NCBI GenBank assembly: GCA_963701385.1
Contig: CAVOZW010000016.1
Span: 310,001 to 374,000, forward strand
Length of the DNA stretch: 64,000 nt
Reading direction: 5' to 3'
Source of the DNA: B30-G6 sp963701385
Lineage (GTDB): Bacteria > Desulfobacterota > Desulfobacteria > Desulfobacterales > B30-G6
The position numbers and the translations under genes are program-made. Shown here piece by piece: positions 19,401-29,401 of this stretch (its first letter is position 1; every line of letters begins with the position of its first letter). The notes under the pieces were generated by a model that did not search any database, was not told the origin of the DNA, and worked only from the letters and a program-made list of their open reading frames with translations.

Positions 19401-19764
19401 GAAATTAGATAGAGATGAGCAGGGAAGCTCGGGTACCACAGATGCCCGGACGCACTTTGTGCCATTGGGAATCAATTTATTCCATACCTTGGGCCTGAGC
19501 GTCTCGCTCAAAGGCACCTATGTCGATCAGGATGGAGAGTTCGAGAGCAAGGATGATCGCGGTGTCTTTGAAGACGGTGATGACAATTTCTGGCTGTTCG
19601 ATGCCGCCCTCAATTACCGTTTGCCCAAGAGACACGGCTTTATCACGGTGGGTGTTAACAATGTCTTTGATGAAGAGTTTGATTATTTTGATTCTGATTC
19701 CGAGAATCCCCTGATGCAGCCGGGGCGGCTTGTTTATGGCAAGGTCACCATTGCCCTGCCTTAA
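16435..19764 (+). CDS. FecR-TPR protein with TonB-receptor-like beta-barrel (two frameshifts)
   Basis: Reconstructed with shifts near 16530 and 17450, this is a protein of about 1,110 residues. It starts with a signal peptide (MKRSRQFFGFHGMCVGFLIV... ending SFAET). A FecR-type domain follows (about residues 35-200: DTIRVLENSRAELSL, NTAFVNAGVEGTEFFV). Next come about eight TPR-like helical repeats (about residues 220-560, e.g. ALDKALDAAEEAVALNQD). The C-terminal half (about 560-1110) has alternating strands rich in aromatic and acidic residues and ends in GRLVYGKVTIALP, like an outer-membrane barrel. FecR domains usually sit in periplasmic anti-sigma regulators, so fusion to TPRs and a barrel is unusual. 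I infer a surface sensor or assembly platform. A Cys-rich secreted protein and a CHASE2 phosphatase follow. Confidence 0.75.
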
Positions 19765-19846
19765 GAATCTAAAAGTAAAATTTTAAATAAAGAAGTGAGA
19801 GGTTAATATCTAATTTTAAAACCAAGTATCGATAAAGGAGGGAAAA

Positions 19847-20868
19847 ATGAAAACCGTAATTAAAATTCAAAACTTACTTTTCTTGGCTCTTTTTATTTTC
19901 ATGTTAATCCTGATTGGGCCAGTTACCAGTTTTGCCTGTGATGACTGCCCTGAGACAACTGCAGTGACCTGCTCTGAGGAATGTACTGCAGAGGTCTGGA
20001 CTAAAATATCTAAAGATCGCTGGCCGTATTTTCGATTAATTAAAGAAGAATATCAAATTGGTATAATTCCAGATGACAAGGGTCAGTGGCCTGTTGTTGT
20101 AGAAACAGAGGGGAAGTATAGCTGCGGTGACACAGCTAACTACCCTTGTCTTGCCTGGCCATATCAAGTCAATGGCGGAGATGGAGATTTAGATAAAGTG
20201 AACAAAATAAGCATATTAATACCGAACTGTTGTACCAAACCGATTAAAATTTTAAAAACGTCTCAAGAAGGTGATCCCACAACCCTCGACTGCCTTAATT
20301 GTGAAAGTGCTTTTGAAAATATTTGCAGTGGTTATGAACTTCAAATAACGGATATTCTTGAAGACGGTTCCTTTTGGTTTACCACACTAGCAATCAAAGC
20401 ACTTCTACAATTGACATGAGATTGTCGACTAATAAGAGCCCGGGTGCCTGTTTGACCGGGATAAAAGGGCCTGGATGCTCTAACCAAAAACCATTGGTGA
20501 CAGTTGAACCAAGAACCCAATGTTTCCAATTTACGGCTGCCAATCAACCGAGTGGCTGCGAAAACTCAGCCAAATCCACATGGGTTGTAGAATACGACCC
20601 GGAAAATGAATGTATCGTCTATAATGTATGGGGAGCTTATCACAACGATGACCGAGAGTGGACTTGCACCGATGTTCAGATTGACGCGAATAAAATTGAG
20701 GCCATTCCTTTGAAGGATTCATTAACATTGCAGTTTGATGACGGATCAAAAGCGCTATCAAGTATTCTTACTGTTGAAGAGTGTGATGTGGGATGGATTC
20801 AAGCGGTTGACTCGGATGGCTGTAATGCAAGATGCTACAAAATTGCTGGCAGATTATATTGCCGTTAG
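19847..20868 (+). CDS. Cys-rich secreted protein of unknown function (one frameshift)
   Basis: From ATG 19847, which has AAAGGAGGG upstream, the protein has a signal peptide (LLFLALFIFMLILIGPVTSFA) and then many cysteines: CDDCPETTAVTCSEEC, CLNCESAFENICSG and, after a shift near 20380, CLTGIKGPGCSN, CFQF, CENS, CTDV, CDVGW and CNARCYKIAGRLYC. The joined length is about 340 residues. About 22 cysteines suggest a disulfide-stabilised exported domain. I recognise no family. Base composition is more AT-rich than in its neighbours, which suggests a separate origin. It is 82 bases after the FecR-TPR-barrel gene and is followed by a strong terminator, so the two may form one transcript. Confidence 0.65.
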
Positions 20869-20905
20869 TGTGGAATAAAACGCTAACTTGCAGTTGCAGA
20901 AACAT

Positions 20906-20951
20906 AGCCCCGATGGAATGCGGTTCAGGTTTCCATCGGGGCTGTTTTTTT
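20906..20951 (+). terminator. Rho-independent terminator
   Basis: A perfect 13-bp stem (AGCCCCGATGGAA at 20906-20918, complement 20931-20943) with a 12-base loop is followed by G and a run of seven T. It ends the FecR/Cys-rich transcript. Confidence 0.92.
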
Positions 20952-21119
20952 AACAGTTTTAAAATGTTTGAATGGATTGCATATGCGGTGATATACATGA
21001 AGCTGTGATGACATCATATTAATGGTTCCGTTACTGTATTGCTTGACGCTTGCATTTCTACCAGCCTATATTGATGGCGTACGTTTAGGCAATAACTACT
21101 TCTTTTCTGGAGCAGATTT

Positions 21120-23265
21120 ATGCCATCCCGCCGTCTGGTGAAAGCGATTCTGTTTGGTCTACTCATCGGAATATTAGGACTGTTGGGCGGGTATTCCCAG
21201 ACAATGTCCAGGCTCGACGAAAATTCGGGCTTGGGACTTCTGTTCAAGCTGCGGGGCCAGCGAAATGCCCCGACTGATGTGGTGGTCGTCAGCATCGACA
21301 AGGAGTCTTCGGACGAACTGGGTCTGCCCAACAACCCCGATAAGTGGCCCCGATCTATTCACGCGCGCCTGGTACCCATACTGGAAAAAGCTGGGGCCGC
21401 GGTGGTGGCCTTTGACGTTCACTTTATCGAGCCTAAGACCCCCGGCGACGACAACCTGTTTGCCGATGCCCTGAAAAATGCCGGTAACGTGGTCCTCTGC
21501 GAACCCATGGTCGCCAAGGAGATCCCCCTCACCAACAAAAACGGGGTGCGCACAGCGGTTCACAGTATTGAAAAGCGCGTCAAACCCCTGGCGCTTTTTG
21601 CCGATGCCTGTGTTGACACCGCCCCCTTTGCCCTGCCCAGAATCCCCTTCAAGGTCAACCAGTACTGGGCCTTCAAGACCGGTGCCGGGGATTCCCCCAC
21701 CCTGCCGGTGGTCGTGTTTCAGCTTTATACCGCTTCAGCCTATGAATCCTTTCTTGACCTGCTCAAAAAGGCAAGCCCGGAGTGGGCTCCCAAACTGCCT
21801 GGGGATATCGAGGCCGTTATGGAAAACAATGGGCTGAAACGTCTGATCAGCAATGTCAGGGGAATTTTCAAAACCGATCCCCAGGTTGAAAAAAAAATGA
21901 TGACCGCCCTTGCGCAATCCGGCGATCTTGCGTCCGATGAAAAAAAGAGCGGCATGATCCAATCGCTGATTCAAATGTACGGCGGCGACAACCGTCAATA
22001 TATCAACTATTACGGCCCCCCGCGCACCATCACCACCATCCCCTACCACCGGGCCCTTCAACTGGGCCAGGACAGCCAGGGTGCTCCCGATATCGACCTG
22101 ACAGGCAAAGCCGTGTTCGTGGGTCTTTCCGAGGTGCTGCTGGCGGAGAGAAAGGACAGCTTTTACACCGTGTATTCCCAGGCCAACGGTGTTTTCATCA
22201 GCGGTGTGGAGATCGCCGCCACGGCAATGGCAAATATCATCGAAGGCAAACCTGTCCGGCCCATCAACACATGGGTTTATGTTGTGTTTATTCTCCTGTG
22301 GGGAACCGGGCTGGGGATTGTCTGCCGCCTGTACCCGGTGCTGATCAGCGCTTCCTGGGTTGTTGGGTTGAGTGTTCTGTATTTTGTCAGCTCCGTGGTG
22401 CAGTTCAAATTTTTTCACCTGTGGTACCCGATTATCATTCCCCTGGTGCTGCAGGCGCCCCTGGCCTTTTTGGGTTCGACGGGCATCAAGTACGCCTGGC
22501 TCTTCAAGGAGTTTCTGGTCAAGCAGCGCATGGAGGAGGACCTTACCAGCGCCGGTGGCCTTCAGGAGAGCATGATGCCGGCCGAGTGCCCTGAAATCGA
22601 GGGATATCAGATTGCGGCCAAGTCGACGCAGGCCCGGGAAGTGGGCGGCGACTTCTTTGATTTCATCGAGGCCAGTGAGGACAAACTGGGGCTGGTCATC
22701 GGCGACGTCACCGGAAAAAGCGTGTCCGGCGCCCTGGTGATGTCGGCTTCGCGAAGTGTATTCCGCATGCTCTCGGAGCAGGATCTGTCTGTGGGCAACA
22801 TCATGATCCAGGCCAACAAGCGCTTGAAGAAAGACATCAGAAGCGGTATGTTTGTGGCCCTCCTGTTTGCCAGTTTGGATATCAAAAAGAAGATCTTGAC
22901 GCTGTGCAGTGCCGGGCAGACCCAGCCGATCCATTACGTGGCAGAACACCGGTGAAGCCACCCTGGTGGAGACGGAAGGTGACAGCTTTCCCCTGGGAAT
23001 TCTGGATGATGCGGATTATCAGGAAACAAATATTCAATTCGAGCCGGGTGACAAAATTATATTTTACACCGACGGCATCGTGGAAGCCATGAATGCCAAA
23101 GAAGAGATGTTCGGGTTCGAACGCTTGATGGAGATCATGCAGCATGCAGGCGATATGGATCCGGAATCGCTTCTCAATGAAATCGTCGATAGCGTCAACG
23201 CATTCGCAGGCAACGTGGCCCAGCATGATGACCTGACCATCATTGTGCTGGGTGTGTCCACTTAA
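21120..23265 (+). CDS. CHASE2-PP2C (RsbU-like) phosphatase (one frameshift)
   Basis: The N-terminus has a membrane helix (FGLLIGILGLLGGY) followed by a CHASE2 extracytoplasmic sensor domain (VVVVSIDKESSDELG, VVAFDVHFIEPKTPGDDNLFADAL, AVFVGLSEV). Three more hydrophobic segments (about residues 380-460) follow. The C-terminal part is a SpoIIE/PP2C-type phosphatase (AREVGGDFFDF, GLVIGDVTGKSVSGALVMS, IIFYTDGIVEAMN, DDLTIIVLG) with the metal-binding Asp residues visible. A shift near 22940 splits the last third; joined length is about 714 aa. Enzymes of this kind dephosphorylate STAS antagonists, so the STAS/RsbW pair at 14.4-15.2 kb is the likely target. CHASE2 and FecR genes are often neighbours in related genomes, as far as I know. 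Confidence 0.85.
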
Positions 23266-23269
23266 TATT

Positions 23270-23394
23270 GACGATTTCGTAAAAAGCCCAACTTCCGCGT
23301 TGTGCTGAATTTCGCAATCATTCAACGTACAATAAGTACGCCTCATGATAGCAAAATTTGCACGCCTTGAATTTGAACTTTTTACAAAACCGTC
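23270..23394. repeat. 125-bp MITE-like repeat
   Basis: The ends are imperfect 17-bp inverted repeats (GACGATTTCGTAAAAAG at 23270-23286; CTTTTTACAAAACCGTC at 23378-23394). The interior has no ORF. The same right-end sequence (TTTTTACGAAACCGTC) occurs alone near 51457-51472. I have seen this repeat type described in Desulfobacteraceae only informally; a genome search would confirm it. Confidence 0.6.
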
Positions 23395-23463
23395 TAAATA
23401 GGACTTTTTGCAGTTTCATCAATAAATGAATACCCCACACTTAAAAAAGCTCACCGGAAAATT

Positions 23464-24385
23464 TTACCCCGGTGCTTTTAGGGCGCGTCTGAAGTGAATC
23501 CTGTAACTTTCGGCATCGGATTCCAACATGTGGGCAAGGTAGGTCATGGCTCGCTCGATGGCAACCTGGTAAAGATCTGCATCGATTTTCCAGCGAACCC
23601 GGAAGTGATTCTGAAAAAAACGGTGTACACTGTCCAGTTGCGTTGATAGACGTGCGTTCATCCGCTCATTGAACAGGGTCGCATCTTTGATGAGATCGAG
23701 TGCACATTCATAATTTCCAGTGCCAGCTTCTTTAAATTCACGATACAAAAGCGGAAGTTTTTCAAGATATGTCCGGTCGGATGTTTGCGCCAGCAGGTCT
23801 GCAGATGCCAGCATTTTCCCGATCAGTTCACCGGATGGGGACTGAAAAGGTATCGTGTTAAGGGGTTTTTCTATATCGGTGCACAAAATGGCCTGTTCAC
23901 AGGTAAGGACGCTGTTTCGTGAACAGCCTTTCTGTGTCAGGAGGTGGTCCATGAATTCGATGCTGCGGTCTACATGCACAGGTGCCAGTTTGGCACTGCT
24001 GTCGTAGTTTTCGGAATCTTTTTGAATATAACCGACGTCGTGCATGAGTGCGGCAACCAGTCCCATATTGGCATCCATCGCACTTAAAACCACGCCCTCA
24101 ATATGGGCGCCGTGGATGAGCCGTGCCATGGCAAGAAAGACATCCGTGGTATGTTTGAGGTTGTGGTAAGGTGTGTCGCAGGGTTTGAATCCTTGAAATG
24201 TTACCGGAAAACAAGGCAACAACATCTTCAAAGACAGCCGACAGAAATGTAAAATCACCGCTGTTGAACATGTCCTGAAAAATGATCTTAACTTCTTCCA
24301 AAACCCTGTCGGGATCACTGCGTGTCCACAAGCAGGGATAACTGTGGAGAGGAAGGACTTTTCTTTTTTGTGAATCCGTTGACAT
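23464..24385 (-). CDS. PDE-like HD-domain phosphohydrolase (one frameshift)
   Basis: Read on the minus strand from ATG 24385 with a shift near 24200, the protein is about 305 residues. The region TPYHNLKHTTDVFLAMARL followed by LVAALMHDVGYIQKD matches the metal-binding helices of HD phosphohydrolases; YHNxxHxxDV is typical of class I cyclic nucleotide phosphodiesterases. The GTNN-type sequence that follows HD in eukaryotic PDEs is absent. The rest is helical (TYLEKLPLLYREF). The role is inferred: cleavage of a cyclic nucleotide made by the cyclases at 10.9-14.2 kb. It is the only minus-strand gene in the island and is divergent from the GAF kinase, 40 bases away. Confidence 0.7.
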
Positions 24386-24425
24386 TTGTTGCCCTATACA
24401 TGAAATATTCGCTTAAAGCAATTCT

Positions 24426-25920
24426 ATGCATTGTGAGGGAGAGTTAGGTGTGAAGGAAGATTATCGAAGGCAAAATGAAGCGGAAGAGTCTGAGCTCCAT
24501 AAAAGAATGTTTCATTTGAAAACCCTGTGCGATGTCAGCCACGTGCTTCTCGATCAGGGAAATATTGACGGCACCTTGCGAAATTTTCTCTTGATGACCC
24601 TGGGCAGTTTTGGTGTTGTCGAAGGGTTTGCATTCATCGATCGAAGAGAAAGCCCTGATTCCCAATAAATTGATTGCCGTCGGAATCGATGAAGAGACAC
24701 GCCCGCTAATCGAAAAGGGTTGTCATAAACTGCTCGTCGCCTATGATTACATCCCAACCATGGAACATATAAACGAAAAGCAACGGTTGTCGCTTTTCCC
24801 TCCGTTTATTGCCTATGTATCGATTTTTAATATCGCATATAATTGCAATGGTATTATGGGGTTGGGTGCCAAGATTGTCGATGGTCCCTACACCACTGAC
24901 GACACGGAACTGCTGGAAACACTGTTAATTAATCTGGCTGTTACCTTGAAAAATGTTCGCTCTACCCTGGCATTGAAATCGGCTTTTCGAGAGGTCAACA
25001 CGCTTAATCAGGCAAAAACCAAGGTTATTAACCATCTTTCTCATGAATTGAAAACACCGATATCACTTCTGACAACGGCTCATTTCCCTTTTGCGAAAGA
25101 CCACTTTCGGCGATACCGGAGAAAAAATGGATCCGGACATATGACAGAGCGGAAAGGAGTTTAAAGCGGTTGTCGAGCATTCAGCGGGAAGTAGAGGACA
25201 TTATGCGGGACAGGGCATTTCCACACCATCGTGATGCCACGATGCTGTTTCAACGAATGCACCGATATGATAGAGGCGTTGAGCCGCAGAGCAGGCGGGC
25301 GAAGGCATCGTTGTCGAAAAGATACAAAAGCGTATCGATGAACTGTATCGTCCCGGAAGAACAGGTTGCGGCGGAATCGCTCGACTCTGGGACGATATTT
25401 GAGAGAAACCATGCAGCGGATAGAATCGGAGATCGGGCACAGAAAACTCGACATGCGATTTAGATCTGAAGACCATCGAAAAGGGTTTCCATTCCCAAAA
25501 GAATTCTCTCTTCGATCGTATTTGGACTCATAAAAAATGCCATCGAAAACACACCGGATGAGGGCAGAATCGATATTTCGGCGAAGGATACGGAAAAAGG
25601 TGTAACACTTGACGGTTCATGATTTTGGAACCGGTATCGTGGCCAGGCATCGCAAGTATCTGTTTGAAGGCTTTTATCCAACGCAGGACACGGATGGATA
25701 TTCGACAAAAAAGCCCTTTGATTTCAATGCCGGTGGAAAAGGGACAGATCTCATGCGCATCAAAATATTTTCCGAACGCTATCATTTCAACATGGATATG
25801 ACATCGTACAAGATGCTCCACATATCCCGAATTCCACTGACATCTGTCCAGGAGAAATTACAAGGTGTGCATTCTGCAAAAAACCAGTGGATTGCCACAG
25901 TTCCGGCGAAACGATTTTAA
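24426..25920 (+). pseudogene. GAF-domain sensor histidine kinase, decayed
   Basis: Fragments of one gene lie in several frames: an N-terminal coiled region and GAF start (FHLKTLCDVSHVLLDQ), the rest of the GAF domain (NGIMGLGAKIVDGPYTTDDTELL), a dimerisation box with the phosphorylatable His (INHLSHELKTPISLL, near 25050), then a scrambled stretch (about 25090-25500), and last an ATPase N box (LIKNAIENTPDEG, near 25530) with G1 (VHDFGTGI). At least five frameshifts are needed, and the G2 region is weak. The N-terminal 70 residues resemble those of both cyclases upstream (FHLKTL-D-S, RNFLLM--G-FG), so the sensor domain is a shared local module. Compared with its neighbours this gene has the most damage and may be truly dead. 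Confidence 0.75.
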
Positions 25921-25976
25921 ACCTCATTTTTCCTGCGACATTTAGTTAAGCTTAAGGTAGTAGACGGTTCAATGTA

Positions 25977-26040
25977 ATGTAGCGTAGGTCTTTAGACCTG
26001 CAAAAACATGTACAGGCAGAGCTGAAGCTCTGCGCTACAT
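25977..26040. repeat. Triple-hairpin repeat unit
   Basis: Outer arms ATGTAGCG (25977-25984) and CGCTACAT (26033-26040) enclose two hairpins, AGGTCTTTAGACCT (25986-25999) and GCAGAGCTGAAGCTCTGC (26016-26033, overlapping the right arm). A look-alike hairpin, ACAGGCTTCAACCTGT, is at about 35142-35157. The rest of the gap (25921-26288) holds no gene. Confidence 0.55.
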
Positions 26041-26141
26041 TTTCAAGAAGAAAAGAAAAAATATTCTTTACGCTGTGGTCTCTGTGAGAGATATTAACTC
26101 CTTATTATCATAATTCTTATACAATCGCGGATCGCTTAAGA

Positions 26142-26182
26142 GCGGCACAGCCGCGTCTGATAAAATCGTGTAACGATTTTAT
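26142..26182 (+). repeat. Two-hairpin element, copy B
   Basis: Hairpin 1 is GCGGC-ACA-GCCGC (26142-26154), then 5 bases, then ATAAAATCG-TGTAA-CGATTTTAT (26160-26182). Against copy A the first stem differs by a paired change (A-T to G-C), so pairing is kept. It lies about 107 bases before etfB. Confidence 0.75.
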
Positions 26183-26288
26183 TTGACAATAAAATCGCAG
26201 TTCTGTAGGAATCATCATTTGGAAAGCACAAATATATCTGCTTGTTATAAGTTGTCATCATTGGCCAAATTAAAAGGAGGCATCCGCG

Positions 26289-27070
26289 TGGACGTATTGG
26301 TACTGTTAAAACAGGTTCCTTCGACTGAATCGATAATCGAAATAGCAGGAGACGGGGTCTCCATCAAGATGGATGACCTCAAGTGGGTCATCAACCCCTA
26401 TGATGAACTCGCCGTGGAAGAGGCGCTTCGTTTGCGGGAGGCCCATGGCGGAAGCGTAACGATCCTGACCGTGGGGCGTGAAAAAGCGGCCGAAGCGATT
26501 CGAACGGCACTGGCAATGGGTGCCGACAAAGGGGTTTTGATTTCAGACCCCGTCCTGGAGAGCTGCGACCCGCTGACGACGGCCAAGGTGTTGGCCGCGG
26601 CGGCCAAGGAGATACCTTTTGACCTGATCATTGCCGGGCAGCGGGCCGTGGACGACGATGCCTACATGGTCGGTTCGGTCGTCGCCGAGGTCTTGGGGAT
26701 CCCGAGCGTCACCATGGTGATAAAAGAGGAGATGGTTGAAAATGGGATCCGGTGCCACCAGACCATCGATGGGGGCGTGGCCGTCGTGGAAGCGCCGTTG
26801 CCGGCGCTTATTACGACCCAGCGCGGGTTGAATGATCCCCGGTACGCTTCCCTGCCGGGCATTATGAAAGCCAAGAAGAAACCCCTGGAGCACAAAACGT
26901 TGGCTGATCTGGGTTTTGATCCCCAGACCTTTTCGGCGCCGAAGATGAAAATCGTGGCCCTGAAACCGCCGCCGGATAGAAAAGGCGGTCGGGTCATCGA
27001 AGGCGAGACAGCCCAGGAAAAGGCCCGGGAACTGGTGAAAATTTTGCACGAGGAGGCAAAAGTTATCTAA
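26289..27070 (+). CDS. etfB: Electron transfer flavoprotein, beta subunit
   Basis: EtfB (260 aa) forms a heterodimer with EtfA that passes electrons between acyl-CoA dehydrogenases or similar flavoenzymes and the quinone pool or NAD-linked partners. The sequence has DVLVLLKQVPSTES at the start, the adenine-nucleotide region (RTALAMGADKGVLIS, IIAGQRAVDDDAYMVGSVVAE) and LPALITTQRGLNDPRYASLPGIMKAKKK, all typical. I chose GTG 26289 because AGGAGG lies ten bases upstream. A longer frame from 26183 would add an unrelated leader overlapping the two-hairpin element. etfA follows after 52 bases. No dehydrogenase gene is adjacent. Confidence 0.95.
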
Positions 27071-27122
27071 TAAATTTTTATCATATCCGGTCTTCTGACC
27101 CGGGTAAAATATGAGGTGAAAT

Positions 27123-28088
27123 ATGTCACAGGGAATCATGGTGGTTGCAGAGCAGAGCGACGGTGTTTTTAGAAAAGTCGCTTTTGAAATGTTGAGCCAA
27201 GGAAAACGGATTGCCGACAAGCTGGGGCGTCCATTGACGGCCGTTGTCCTGGGCGCTGATATTGGCGAATGTGCCCAGGCGCTTCAAGCCTATGGCCCCG
27301 ACAGGATTCTGGCGGTTGAAGGCTCACATCTCGCCGAGTACCTGACAGACGCCTATACCAATGCCCTGTCAGCGGTTATAGAACAGGAAGAACCGGGCAT
27401 CCTTCTATTTGGTGCCTCGGTACAGGGGAAAGACCTTTCCGCACGTATTGCGGCGCGATTCGATGCACCGCTGGCAACGGATTGTGTGGCCATCACATGC
27501 GATGACGGCGGGTTGACTGCCACACGGCCCATCTATGGTGGAAAGTTGCTGGCGGAAGTTGTTTTGGAGGGAGATTGCCAGATATTTTCAGTGCGCCCAA
27601 ATATAACGGAGATTGTAGAAACCGGCGGTGATGCTGTCGTGGAAAAGGTATCGGCCGAGACCGGCAAGAAGAGCATGACTTTTATTGAAAAAAGAATGGA
27701 AACCGGCAAGATCGACTTGATCGAAGCGAATATTGTTGTTTCAGGCGGCCGGGGCATGGGAGGAAATGACTATTCCCTTATCGAAGCCTTGGCGAAGGCC
27801 CTCGGTGCAGCCGTGGGGGCATCCCGGGCGGCTGTTGACGAGGGGTGGCGGCCGCATTCAGATCAGGTGGGCCAGACTGGCAAGGTTGTGTCACCCGGAC
27901 TCTACATGGCTTTTGGCATATCGGGTGCCATTCAGCATCTGGCCGGCATGTCATCCTCGAAGGTTATCGTGGCCATCAACAATGATTCGGAAGCACCTAT
28001 CTTTGCCAAGGCCGATTATGCCGTTGTGGCTGATCTATTTGAAATTGCACCCTATATCACCGAAGAGATTCGAAAAATATCTGGATGA
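27123..28088 (+). CDS. etfA: Electron transfer flavoprotein, alpha subunit
   Basis: The 321-residue EtfA carries the FAD domain in its C-terminal half: SGGRGMGGNDYSLIEALA (near residue 207), GWRPHSDQVGQTGKVVSPGLYMAFGISGAIQH (near 240-275) and AIVAINND-type strands. The N-terminal half is the Rossmann-like domain shared with EtfB. No extra ferredoxin domain is present. GAGGTGAA precedes the ATG. The stop overlaps the rimO start by four bases (ATGA), so the etfBA-rimO-prenyl synthase genes look like one transcript. Confidence 0.96.
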   Translation: MSQGIMVVAEQSDGVFRKVAFEMLSQGKRIADKLGRPLTAVVLGADIGECAQALQAYGPDRILAVEGSHLAEYLTDAYTNALSAVIEQEEPGILLFGASVQGKDLSARIAARFDAPLATDCVAITCDDGGLTATRPIYGGKLLAEVVLEGDCQIFSVRPNITEIVETGGDAVVEKVSAETGKKSMTFIEKRMETGKIDLIEANIVVSGGRGMGGNDYSLIEALAKALGAAVGASRAAVDEGWRPHSDQVGQTGKVVSPGLYMAFGISGAIQHLAGMSSSKVIVAINNDSEAPIFAKADYAVVADLFEIAPYITEEIRKISG

Positions 28089-29401
28089 TTTTTCATGTTG
28101 CCAGCCTCGGCTGTGCGCGCAATCTCGTCGACAGCGAATCCATGACAGGTCGACTGCTGGCTGCCGGGCACGATATGACGGAGAACCCCGCCGAGGCGGA
28201 AGTGATCGTCGTCAACACCTGCAGCTTCATCGAACCGGCTATCAACGAGTCCATCGATACCATTCTCGCCCTGGCAAGACAAAAGACGCATGGGGTCTGC
28301 CGCCGAATGATCGTTACCGGCTGTCTTCCGGAGCGGTTTCGAGAAGCGATCGTCAGCAGCCTGCCCGAAGTCGATATGTTTTTGGGAACCGGCGCCTACG
28401 ACAGGATCGTGGAGGCGGTTGTCGCGCATGCGGACCGCCCTAAGTGCATTCTGCCGGATCCGGATGAACTGGCGAGCACCAGCGAGGTAATGCCAAGAGC
28501 CGGGCGACCCTTGGCCATGTCCTATCTCAAAATTGCGGAAGGATGTGACCGGCACTGCACCTACTGCATCATCCCCAAGCTGCGTGGTAGACAAAAAAGC
28601 CGCCCTATCCAGAATATTGTTCAGGAAGCCACAGCCCTCGTTGAATCGGGTGTCAAGGAATTGGTGCTGGTGGCGCAGGAAACAAGCGCGTATGGGATGG
28701 ACATCGGTTTGCAAAACGGCCTTTCCCGCCTGCTGCAGCGGCTAGCGGCCATATCGGCGGACATCTGGATTCGGGTGCTTTACGGGCACCCGGACAGTAT
28801 GGACGACACCCTGGTTCGAACCATGCACGAAGCGGGCAATATCTGCTCCTATTTTGATGTCCCCATCCAGCATGCCAGCAATCGGATATTGAAAAAAATG
28901 GGGCGGCACTATCGACAAGAGACGCTATTCAAGCTGTTTGACCGAATCCGTTCCATTTCCAGTGACGCCTGTCTGAGAACGACCGTCATTACAGGGTTTC
29001 CGGGCGAAACGGACTCAGACTTTGATGCGCTGTTCAATTGCATCGAAAAAATTCAATTTGACCACCTAGGTGTTTTTATTTATTCTGATTCAGAGGATTT
29101 AGCGTCACACGGCCTGGGGCAGCATGTGCCGGAGGACATTGCCATGGCACGTCATGACGCGATCATGGCGCGACAGATGGATCTGTCAGCGGCTAATAAT
29201 AAAAAATATCTGTCTCAGACGCTTCCGGTGCTCATCGAAGAGGCACCCGAAAAAGGACTCTACATCGGAAGGACCGTTTTCCAGGCGCCTGAGGTAGACG
29301 GCATCACGTTTGTCCACGGGGATCGACTTCCGGTTGGGGGATTTGCAGATGTCCGGATTAGCGATACGCTGGAGTATGACTTGACCGGAGAAGCATTATG
29401 A
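28085..29401 (+). CDS. rimO: Ribosomal protein S12 methylthiotransferase RimO
   Basis: RimO is a radical SAM enzyme with two 4Fe-4S clusters that adds a methylthio group to an Asp of ribosomal protein S12. The N-terminal domain has the three cluster cysteines in SLGCARNLVDSE, NTCSF and TGCLPER. The radical SAM motif is CDRHCTYC near residue 153, and a TRAM-like domain ends the protein. VASLGCARNLVDSE separates it from MiaB, which has a different N-terminal motif. The length of 438 aa is typical. The start overlaps the etfA stop and the end overlaps the next start by four bases. Confidence 0.95.
   Translation: MIFHVASLGCARNLVDSESMTGRLLAAGHDMTENPAEAEVIVVNTCSFIEPAINESIDTILALARQKTHGVCRRMIVTGCLPERFREAIVSSLPEVDMFLGTGAYDRIVEAVVAHADRPKCILPDPDELASTSEVMPRAGRPLAMSYLKIAEGCDRHCTYCIIPKLRGRQKSRPIQNIVQEATALVESGVKELVLVAQETSAYGMDIGLQNGLSRLLQRLAAISADIWIRVLYGHPDSMDDTLVRTMHEAGNICSYFDVPIQHASNRILKKMGRHYRQETLFKLFDRIRSISSDACLRTTVITGFPGETDSDFDALFNCIEKIQFDHLGVFIYSDSEDLASHGLGQHVPEDIAMARHDAIMARQMDLSAANNKKYLSQTLPVLIEEAPEKGLYIGRTVFQAPEVDGITFVHGDRLPVGGFADVRISDTLEYDLTGEAL

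Noticed and set aside
21735..22961. 408-codon minus-strand frame within the CHASE2-PP2C gene
   Set aside because: Shadow frame rich in His and Gly from GC-biased codons; the plus-strand gene explains the region.
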